64,000 bases of DNA, from contig NZ_ATTH01000001.1 of NCBI RefSeq assembly GCF_000419585.1, positions 1 through 64,000 on the forward strand, in the 5' to 3' direction. The notes below the pieces were generated by a model that saw only the letters and a list, made by a program, of their open reading frames with translations, made no database searches and had not been told where the DNA came from. A program made the position numbers and the translations under genes. This document shows, piece by piece, positions 46,109 through 53,172 of the stretch (its first letter is position 1; every line of letters begins with the position of its first letter). This DNA is from Salisaeta longa DSM 21114. GTDB lineage: Bacteria; Bacteroidota; Rhodothermia; Rhodothermales; Salinibacteraceae.

Positions 46109-46986
46109 TGCCTGCTTCCGATTCCTCGTCGCCCGGCGCCCGCTCCGATCCGCGGCGCATTCGGCATCGATACAAGGCCTACCGCTCGGCCCGGCGCGAG
46201 CAGCGCGGCGAACGCCCGCCCCCGCGCGTGGCGGTGCCGTCGTTCTTTACGCTCATGAACCTGTTCAGCGGCTTCTTGGCCCTTACGCAGATTCATGAGG
46301 GGGCGTACGTCATGGCTGCGTGGCTCATCATCCTGGCGGCGTTCTTCGACTTGCTCGACGGGATGACCGCGCGCCTCGCCAACGCCGCCAGTCCGTTTGG
46401 CGTAGAGCTCGACTCGCTCAGCGATGTGGTGTCGTTTGGGGTGGCACCGGCGTACCTCGTGTACACCTACGGCCTGCACGACCTTGAGCCCATCGGCATG
46501 ATCGTGGCCGCGCTGCCGGCGCTTTGCGGGGCGGTGCGCCTGGCGCGCTACAACATGAGCTACGACGGCGAGCGCAAAGACTATTTCGAAGGACTGCCCA
46601 TTCCCGGGCAAGGCATCGCGCTGGTGGCCCTCATCCTGGCCGCCGAGCAGTCGGCCTGGGCCGATACGCTGCGCCTTGATACCGCGTCGGTCATGATCCC
46701 CGTGGTGGTGGCCCTCTCGGCGCTCATGGTGTCGAGCATCGAGTTTGACAGCATCCCTACCCCAACGGTCGATTACGTGCGGGCCCATCCCCAAAAGACG
46801 GCCCTGTACGTGCTGGCGGGCGTGCTCATCGTGGGGTTGCAGGCCCTGGGGTTGTTCATTGTGCTGATGGTGTACCTGGCGCACGGGGTGGGCCGTGCCA
46901 TCTACCAGCTGGGGAAGGCCCTGGCCACGCCGGCGCCCATCGAGCAGGGCCCCTCCGACGGTGCGCGGGCGCCGGGGGAGGAGTGA
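46108..46986 (+). CDS. pssA: CDP-diacylglycerol-serine O-phosphatidyltransferase
   Basis: 292 residues. The CDP-alcohol phosphotransferase signature D-G-x2-A-R-x8-G-x3-D-x3-D runs from Asp84 to Asp106 (LLDGMTARLANAASPFGVEL). About six to eight membrane helices surround it, with a basic N-terminus (residues 11-40). It makes phosphatidylserine from CDP-diacylglycerol (CdsA product) and serine, feeding Psd encoded immediately upstream. Confidence 0.92.
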   Translation: MPASDSSSPGARSDPRRIRHRYKAYRSARREQRGERPPPRVAVPSFFTLMNLFSGFLALTQIHEGAYVMAAWLIILAAFFDLLDGMTARLANAASPFGVELDSLSDVVSFGVAPAYLVYTYGLHDLEPIGMIVAALPALCGAVRLARYNMSYDGERKDYFEGLPIPGQGIALVALILAAEQSAWADTLRLDTASVMIPVVVALSALMVSSIEFDSIPTPTVDYVRAHPQKTALYVLAGVLIVGLQALGLFIVLMVYLAHGVGRAIYQLGKALATPAPIEQGPSDGARAPGEE

Positions 46987-47101
46987 GCACCGGGGGCCTC
47001 GCGGGCCCTGCGAAGCGCGGTGAACGTGCCGTGCGCGTGAACCCGCAGCGCATACCGCTCGTACGTCTGCCGTCCGCTTTCCATGCTCAAGCTTCTGTGT
47101 T

Positions 47102-47365
47102 ATGTACAAAGCCACGATTGCCGTTACGCTGCGCCCGTCCATCCTCGATCCCGAAGGGAAAGCCGTGCACCACGCGCTCGACAACCTGGGCTATCCGCAG
47201 GTCGAAGACGTGCGCATGGGCAAGCGGGTGGAGCTGACCATCGACGCCGCCGATGCCGAAGCGGCTCGCGCCGTTGCGGAAGCCGCCTGCGAAAAGTTGC
47301 TCGCCAACCCGGTGACGGAGAATTACACGATTACTGTAGCGGCCGTTGATGCCGCTGCGGCTTAG
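47102..47365 (+). CDS. purS: Phosphoribosylformylglycinamidine synthase subunit PurS
   Basis: 87 residues. PurS bridges PurL and PurQ in purine synthesis. The protein reads YKATIAVTLRPSILDPEGKA, LGYPQVEDVRMGKRVEL, and LANPVTENYTI, all typical. purQ and purL are not adjacent. It ends 43 bases before clpS. Confidence 0.92.
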   Translation: MYKATIAVTLRPSILDPEGKAVHHALDNLGYPQVEDVRMGKRVELTIDAADAEAARAVAEAACEKLLANPVTENYTITVAAVDAAAA

Positions 47366-47408
47366 CCTCCAACGTTCGCTGCTCGCTCGTCTTAGCGCCC
47401 GTAGTTCC

Positions 47409-47720
47409 ATGCCCGAAGCACCGTCTCCCACCATCGAACCGGCCACGCCCGACGTAACCACCGAAGAGCGTACCGACGACGGTACCGGCACCGATAAGCC
47501 CTGGGCGGTGATCCTGTACAACGATGACGTGCACACCTTCGAGGAGGTGATCGGTCAGCTGGTGAAGGCCACGGGATGCTCGCGCAGTCAGGCCGAAAAG
47601 CATGCCTGGACGGTGCATACGCAGGGCAAGGCCACGGTGTACGAGGGCACCTTCGAGGAGTGCTTCGAGGTGCAAGCCGTGCTCAAAGAGATTGAGCTGG
47701 TCACGGAAATTCAAGGATAG
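47409..47720 (+). CDS. clpS: ATP-dependent Clp protease adaptor ClpS
   Basis: 103 residues. After a 30-residue disordered acidic N-terminus the ClpS core starts WAVILYNDDVHTFEEVIGQL; the N-D-D-x-H-T motif forms the N-degron pocket. EKHAWTVHTQGKATVYEG follows. It delivers proteins with destabilising N-termini to ClpAP-type proteases. No clpA is present here. The ATG at 47409 is preferred. Confidence 0.9.
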   Translation: MPEAPSPTIEPATPDVTTEERTDDGTGTDKPWAVILYNDDVHTFEEVIGQLVKATGCSRSQAEKHAWTVHTQGKATVYEGTFEECFEVQAVLKEIELVTEIQG

Positions 47721-47736
47721 CACCTGCCGCGCCGGG

Positions 47737-47765
47737 ATGACACTCTCCGGCCGGAGCGTTATATT
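47737..47765 (+). promoter_or_regulatory. Sigma70-like promoter with internal palindrome, upstream of ald
   Basis: ATGACA (47737-47742), a 17-base spacer and TATATT (47760-47765) each match the consensus at 5 of 6 positions. The start codon is 62 bases downstream. The spacer contains a perfect 12-bp palindrome CTCCGGCCGGAG (47745-47756), well placed for an operator. Confidence 0.55.
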
Positions 47766-47826
47766 ACCCGGTAGGCCCCAGCATCCGGCGCGGGGCATAC
47801 CTGTCTTTTGGCAATCAACTGCGTTT

Positions 47827-49047
47827 ATGGAAATCCCTTCGCTGCAGGGCCTTGCGAGCGAGCAAGGCCTCATGACGATGGAACGGCGCCTAAAGCGCTC
47901 CAGCGATCACGAAGCGTTGCGTATTGGGGTGCCCCGCGAGGTGGCCAACGAGGAGCGCCGCGTGGCGCTTACGCCCACCGGCGCCAGCACCCTGGTGGCC
48001 AATGGACACGAGGTGTACGTGGAGCAAGGCGCGGGCCGGCAGGCGCACTTTCAGGACGACGAGTACATGGAGGCGGGCGCCGAGCTGATGGACGGGCCGG
48101 GCGACCTGTACGGCCATTGCGACCTCATCGTGAAGGTGGGCCCGCCCGGGGACGACGAGCTCGGCTATCTGCAGGAGCGTCAGTTGCTCATCTCGGCGCT
48201 GAACCTGGGCGGCACCACGCCCGATTTTTTGAAGCACCTGATGGACCATCGCATCACGGGCGTCGGGTTCGAGTTCATCCGCGACCCGGACGGTACGTTT
48301 CCGCTTATCCGTATGATGCACGAGATTACCGGCTCGATGGCCATCCAGGTGGCGGGGCGCTACCTGGAGAGCAATGCGGGCGGAAAGGGCGTCATGCTGG
48401 GCGGCATCTCGGGCGTGCCGCCGGCGACGGTTGTCATTTTGGGCGCGGGCGTGGTGGGCGAGTGGGCCGCGCGGACGGCGCTGGGCTACGGCGCCCACGT
48501 CATTGTGCTGGACACCGAGCTCGGCCAGCTGCGCACGCTAGAGCACTACCTCGACCGCCGCGTGACGACGGCCATGGCCAGCGAGCAGTACATCCGGCAG
48601 GCGGTGCGCTCGGCCGATGTCGTCATTGGGGCGATGATGTCGGACGGCCAGCGGTCGCCCATGCTCGTGACGGAAGACATGGTGGCCGAGATGACCGCGG
48701 GCGGCGTGGTGGTCGATGCGGTGATGGACCAGGGCGGCTGCATCGAGACGAGCCGCCCCACCACCCACTCGAAGCCCATCTTCCGCCGGCACGACATCAT
48801 TCATTACTGCGTCCCCAACATGCCTTCGAACGCGGCGCGCACGGCCAGCTATGCGCTCACGCACGTGCTGGTGCCGTACCTCATCCGCATCGGCGAGGCG
48901 GGCTCCATCAACGAGGCGTTATGGCGCGACGAAGGATTGCGCAATGGCACCTACGTGTACCGCCAGCATCTCACCAAAAAGAGCCTGGCGACCATGTTTG
49001 GCATGAGCCACCGCGACATCGAACTCCTCATCGCCTCCGGCATCTGA
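47827..49047 (+). CDS. ald: Alanine dehydrogenase
   Basis: 406 residues, slightly longer than the usual 370 because of a 30-residue lead. The enzyme interconverts L-alanine and pyruvate with NAD. Motifs: RIGVPREVANEERRVALTP (substrate Arg/Lys region), NAD-binding VVILGAGVVGEWAARTALGY, and CVPNMPSNAARTASYALT near the active site. It ends 16 bases from the end of zwf on the other strand. The first in-frame ATG of the homologous frame after the promoter is 47827; a later ATG at 47872 is an alternative. Confidence 0.88.
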   Translation: MEIPSLQGLASEQGLMTMERRLKRSSDHEALRIGVPREVANEERRVALTPTGASTLVANGHEVYVEQGAGRQAHFQDDEYMEAGAELMDGPGDLYGHCDLIVKVGPPGDDELGYLQERQLLISALNLGGTTPDFLKHLMDHRITGVGFEFIRDPDGTFPLIRMMHEITGSMAIQVAGRYLESNAGGKGVMLGGISGVPPATVVILGAGVVGEWAARTALGYGAHVIVLDTELGQLRTLEHYLDRRVTTAMASEQYIRQAVRSADVVIGAMMSDGQRSPMLVTEDMVAEMTAGGVVVDAVMDQGGCIETSRPTTHSKPIFRRHDIIHYCVPNMPSNAARTASYALTHVLVPYLIRIGEAGSINEALWRDEGLRNGTYVYRQHLTKKSLATMFGMSHRDIELLIASGI

Positions 49048-49063
49048 CGGCCGTCGGGAGCGC

Positions 49064-50518
49064 CTACGCGGCGGCTCCTTCGGACGCGGGCACCGCGCCG
49101 TTCGTCCAGCGCGGCAGCAACTGCGCTACCGCCTCCGGCCCCCAGCTTCCGGCCGGGTAGGTGTGCACCGGCAGGTCGGCCGCCAAGAGGGGCGTGTACA
49201 GGCGCCACGATGCTTCTACCTCGTCACTATGCACGAACAGCGTCTGATCGCCCGTGATGATGTCGCGGATCAACGTGCTGTATGCGTCGGGAATGGGGCC
49301 AAACGCATCTTTGTATCGAAAGTCGAGGCGCTGTGTGGCCAGTTGCATCCCGTCGCCGGGCTTCTTCACCTCAAAGTGCAGATCGAAGCCCTCGTTGGGC
49401 TGCAAGGTGATGACGAGCACGTTGGGGTTGACGTCGCACGCGCCGCCGGTTTCCGTTTCAAAGATGGAGACGGGCGCGCAGCGGAAGTGCACGGCAATCT
49501 GGGTGCGCTTTTCGGGCAGGCGCTTGCCGGTGCGGAGGTAAAACGGCACGCCCTGCCACCGCCAGTTGTCAACGTACAGCGGAAGGGCCACAAACGTCTC
49601 GGTGTCCGAGTCGTCGGGCACGCCGTCTTCGGCGCGGTAGGCGGGCACCTCTTCGTCGGCTACGGTACCGGCATCGTACTGGCCAAAGACAACCTGTGAC
49701 TTGTCAATGGCCCGCGTGGCCCGCAGCACCTTCACCTTCTCGCCGCGGATGGCGTCTGCACCAAAGGTGGCCGGCGGCTCCATGGCCACAAGCGTAAAGA
49801 GCTGCGTGAGGTGGTTTTGCACCATGTCGCGCAGGTGGCCGGCGTCGTCGTAGTACCCGGCGCGCGTGCCCACGCCCAGCGGCTCGGCCACGGTGACCTC
49901 GACGCGCTCGATGCGGTCGCGATTCCAGAGCGACTCGAAGATGGCATTGCCAAACCGAAAGGCCAGCAGGTTCTGGACGGTTTCTTTGCCCAGGTAGTGG
50001 TCGATGCGGTAGATTTCGTCCTCGGAGAAGTGCCGGTGGATGCGCTCGTTGAGCTGCTGCGCCGAGGCCAGGTCGTGCCCAAACGGCTTTTCGATGACGA
50101 CGCGCGTCCACCCGTCGCTCGCGTTGAGTCCCACCTCGCCGATGGCCTCCACCGTGTCGCCGTACACCGCCGGCGGCAGCGAGAGGTAAAATACGCGGTT
50201 GCCGGGCAGGTCGTGCGCGGCCTCCAGCGCCTCCACGCGGTCGCGGAGGGCATCGTAGCGCTGCGAGTTGGAGCCAATGGATTGGTAGAACAGATGCTCG
50301 TCGCACCAGTGGCCCAGCTCCTCGTCCGCGAGCGCATCGCGGGCCTCGGCGCGGAAGTCGTCGTCCGACCACTCCGAGCGGGCCACGCCCAGGATGTAGC
50401 ACTGCTCGGCGACGCCGGCCTCTTGCATGAGGTGGTACAGCGCGGGCAGCAGCTTGCGCTTGGTGAGGTCGCCGGTGGCGCCAAAGATGACAAACAGGTG
50501 CGGATCGATCGGGGCCAT
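49064..50518 (-). CDS. zwf: Glucose-6-phosphate 1-dehydrogenase
   Basis: 484 residues. NADP-binding FVIFGATGDLTKRKLLPALY and the substrate/catalytic motif YRIDHYLGKETVQNLLAFRF are complete. It catalyses the first step of the oxidative pentose-phosphate pathway. It is the last gene of tal-pgi / tauE-like / HAD / gnd / zwf, all minus strand; gnd is 65 bases upstream. Confidence 0.94.
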   Translation of the reverse strand: MAPIDPHLFVIFGATGDLTKRKLLPALYHLMQEAGVAEQCYILGVARSEWSDDDFRAEARDALADEELGHWCDEHLFYQSIGSNSQRYDALRDRVEALEAAHDLPGNRVFYLSLPPAVYGDTVEAIGEVGLNASDGWTRVVIEKPFGHDLASAQQLNERIHRHFSEDEIYRIDHYLGKETVQNLLAFRFGNAIFESLWNRDRIERVEVTVAEPLGVGTRAGYYDDAGHLRDMVQNHLTQLFTLVAMEPPATFGADAIRGEKVKVLRATRAIDKSQVVFGQYDAGTVADEEVPAYRAEDGVPDDSDTETFVALPLYVDNWRWQGVPFYLRTGKRLPEKRTQIAVHFRCAPVSIFETETGGACDVNPNVLVITLQPNEGFDLHFEVKKPGDGMQLATQRLDFRYKDAFGPIPDAYSTLIRDIITGDQTLFVHSDEVEASWRLYTPLLAADLPVHTYPAGSWGPEAVAQLLPRWTNGAVPASEGAAA

Positions 50519-50583
50519 GGTTGAATGTCTTGTTCGATTGGTGGGTTACGGACACCGATGGGTCATGCGGCGCGCCAACATCA

Positions 50584-51495
50584 TCAGTCGTTGCTCTCCT
50601 TCACGTCGTGGCCGCCAAACTGATTGCGCATGGCTGCCAGCAGCTTGTGCGTGTAGGAGTCTTCCACGCGGGAATTCAGGCGGCTGATGAGCGCATCGGT
50701 AATGACCGGCGCCGGCACGTCGAGGTCAATGGCCTCCTTCACGGTCCAGCGGCCCTCGCCCGAGTCGTCCACCCACGGCGCGATGTCGTCCAGGGCATCG
50801 CCGTCTTCCAGGGCGCGGGCGGTCAGGTCGAGCAGCCACGAGCGAATGACCGAGCCAAAGCGCCACGTCTCGGCCACCTGATGGAGGTCGAGGTCGAAGT
50901 CGTCTTTGGCCTGCAGGATGTCAAATCCTTCGGCATACGCCTGCATGACGCCGTATTCGATGCCGTTGTGCACCATCTTGACGAAGTGCCCGCTGCCCAC
51001 GGCGCCCATATGCCCCCAGCCCTTGTTGGGCCCCGGCGCGAGCGTTTCGAGGGCCGGACGGAGGACATCGACGGCTTCGTCGGAGCCGCCCACCATCATG
51101 CTGTAGCCTTGCTCCAGCCCCCACACGCCGCCCGAGGTGCCCACATCGACGTAGTGAAGGTCCGCGTCGTGCACGCGCTCGGCGCGGCGGAGCGTGTCTT
51201 TGTAGTTCGAGTTGCCGCCATCGACGAGGATGTCACCCGCCTCTAGCAGCGGAAGCAACGTGTCGATGGTTTGGTCGACGGGATCGCCGGCCGGCACCAT
51301 GATCCAGCAGACGCGCGGTGCGTCGAGCCGGTCGACGAGAGCCTCCAGCGTGGGGGCGCCGGCGGCTCCTTCGTCCGTAATGGCGGCGACGGCGTCCTCA
51401 TTCAGGTCGAAGCCCACCACGTCGTGATCGTCTTGCAAGAGGCGGCGCGTCATGTTGGCACCCATCTTGCCAAGTCCTACCATTCCAAGCGTCAT
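50584..51495 (-). CDS. gnd: 6-phosphogluconate dehydrogenase, short (decarboxylating) type
   Basis: 303 residues, the short GntZ/YqeC-type, clearly smaller than the 470-residue form. MTLGMVGLGKMGANMTRRL is the dinucleotide site; VDGGNSNYKDTL, GTSGGVWGLEQGYSMMVGG and KMVHNGIEYGVMQ are the catalytic segments. Short forms often prefer NAD over NADP. It converts 6-phosphogluconate to ribulose-5-phosphate and CO2. The HAD gene upstream ends 5 bases before it. Confidence 0.92.
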   Translation of the reverse strand: MTLGMVGLGKMGANMTRRLLQDDHDVVGFDLNEDAVAAITDEGAAGAPTLEALVDRLDAPRVCWIMVPAGDPVDQTIDTLLPLLEAGDILVDGGNSNYKDTLRRAERVHDADLHYVDVGTSGGVWGLEQGYSMMVGGSDEAVDVLRPALETLAPGPNKGWGHMGAVGSGHFVKMVHNGIEYGVMQAYAEGFDILQAKDDFDLDLHQVAETWRFGSVIRSWLLDLTARALEDGDALDDIAPWVDDSGEGRWTVKEAIDLDVPAPVITDALISRLNSRVEDSYTHKLLAAMRNQFGGHDVKESND

Positions 51496-51500
51496 ACGGA

Positions 51501-52253
51501 TTAGGCGTCTGATGATTGAGTGTCGAGGAGGGATTGAACCGCTGTTGGCAGCGTGTTCGGATCGTCGACGATCCGGTCGCTGGGCAACAAATCGGCGTCG
51601 TACAAGGCGTTTCGGGTAAAGTCTGTCGCAACGGCTATGCAATGCAAGCCGGCGGTTCGGGCAGCCTGCACGCCTGCCGGCGAGTCTTCGATAGCCAACA
51701 AATGATCGGGACGAATGCCAAGCGTAACAGCAACGAGCCGATAAATCTCGGGGTGCGGCTTGGTTGCTTGCACGTCATCGGCGGTGGCGATGCAGTCAAA
51801 CGCATCAGCAAGGCCGAGGGCCTCAAGGACGCGCTCGGTCTGGTCGCGCCGCGAGGTGGTAGCCAGCGCCACGGCACACTGGTTGGAGCGGGCGGCCTGC
51901 AACAGGCCGATGGTGTGCGTCCACCGGTGGTCGCGAATGGTGTCGGGGTTGCGCATCATGGCATTGTAGTAGCCGAGACGCACGTTGACGAAGGCCTGCC
52001 AGGGTGCGTGTGCTTCACCATCCTGCGCCTCCATGTACTCGTGGGCCGCGTCGGTCAGGTCAAAGCGTTCCATGAGCGTGGTGGCCACATGCTCACGCGA
52101 GCGCCCCACCACGTCTCTGTAAGCATTGAGGACAGCGTCTTCAGAGAGGCCATTGGGGCATAGCTCCTCCGCGGCTTGTGCATATGAGCGGGCCTTTAGG
52201 CGCTCGGTCTGCACCAGGGTGCCGTCGAGGTCAAACACAAAAGCATCAATCAT
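51501..52253 (-). CDS. HAD-superfamily phosphatase/phosphomutase (beta-PGM-like)
   Basis: 250 residues. HAD motifs: I VFDLDGTLVQTE, II ALATTSRRDQ, III KPHPEIY and IV IEDSPAGVQAA, with a helical C1 cap. Its place directly before gnd in a sugar-phosphate cluster suggests a sugar-phosphate substrate, such as beta-phosphoglucomutase or a phosphoglycolate-type phosphatase, but the exact reaction cannot be read from sequence. Confidence 0.8.
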   Translation of the reverse strand: MIDAFVFDLDGTLVQTERLKARSYAQAAEELCPNGLSEDAVLNAYRDVVGRSREHVATTLMERFDLTDAAHEYMEAQDGEAHAPWQAFVNVRLGYYNAMMRNPDTIRDHRWTHTIGLLQAARSNQCAVALATTSRRDQTERVLEALGLADAFDCIATADDVQATKPHPEIYRLVAVTLGIRPDHLLAIEDSPAGVQAARTAGLHCIAVATDFTRNALYDADLLPSDRIVDDPNTLPTAVQSLLDTQSSDA

Positions 52254-52265
52254 AGCACGTGAGAA

Positions 52266-53126
52266 TTAGGTCAGAGCCACTTCGGCCAGGAGGATGCCCG
52301 AAACCAGGAGAAACAGCACGCCCATCCCGAGCTCTAGCACGCGGTCGGGGATGCGCTCGGCCACCGCAGGCCCCACTTGTCCGCCCACCACCACGCCGGG
52401 CACCACCCACAGCAGCAGGTGCAGCAACTGCGTAAGCTGATCGCCGCCGGCACGCACAAACTCGACGACGTGCCCGGCCGAGGCCACGAGGGCCGTTACG
52501 GCCACCACAAAGACGCTCGTAGCAATGGCCACGCGGGAGGGAATGCGGCAGCGCTGCAGGAGCAAGTACCCGTTCATCTCGCCTAGACCGGTGGATACCA
52601 TTCCAATAAACAACCCGCCAATGCCACCGGTGAAGAGTCCTTCAGTGCGATTGAAGACGCGGTAACAGACTTCCTCTCCATCGGAGGGGGTCACGCAGCG
52701 CTCGGCTTCGTCGGCATCTACAACGGCATCGTCATTCAGCGCGCTGACTGTTTCCGCATCGGGCGTGCGCACAAAACTGATGGCAACGGCGACCAAGCCC
52801 ATGCCAAGGATGGTTTTTAGAATGTCGTCGGCGATGAAGTGCGCCGCGTACGTGCCTGCCAGAGCCATAGGTACAGCCACGGCCAAAAGCTGTCCGCCCA
52901 TTCGATAGTCGATGAGGCGACGGCGGACGTACGAATACAGTCCGCTGCTAAAGCCAAACACTTCGGTGATGAGCCCCGCCCCGATGGCCGTCATGGGGTC
53001 GAGGCCCAGCACCAGGATGAAAAACGGCGAGAAAAACGTGGCCCCTTCCACGCCCGAACCAAGCGCCACGGTGGCAAAGACGACGGAAACCGGCAGCATG
53101 TACCAGAACTCAAAGAGTCCGTTCAT
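52266..53126 (-). CDS. TauE/SafE-family membrane transporter
   Basis: 286 residues with about eight membrane helices in two bundles. GSGVEGATFFSPFFILVLGL and IGMVSTGLGEMNGYLLLQR are the repeated family motifs. An acidic loop of about 45 residues (near 130-175) with SALNDDAVVDADEAE separates the bundles. Family members move sulfite, sulfoacetate or other anions. Its location inside a pentose-phosphate cluster is unusual. The start at 53126 follows tal-pgi by 46 bases. Confidence 0.8.
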   Translation of the reverse strand: MNGLFEFWYMLPVSVVFATVALGSGVEGATFFSPFFILVLGLDPMTAIGAGLITEVFGFSSGLYSYVRRRLIDYRMGGQLLAVAVPMALAGTYAAHFIADDILKTILGMGLVAVAISFVRTPDAETVSALNDDAVVDADEAERCVTPSDGEEVCYRVFNRTEGLFTGGIGGLFIGMVSTGLGEMNGYLLLQRCRIPSRVAIATSVFVVAVTALVASAGHVVEFVRAGGDQLTQLLHLLLWVVPGVVVGGQVGPAVAERIPDRVLELGMGVLFLLVSGILLAEVALT

Positions 53127-53172
53127 AGTGTGGTTGGTGGGCGTGGAAAGGAGCGTAACGAGCGTGTGGTGG

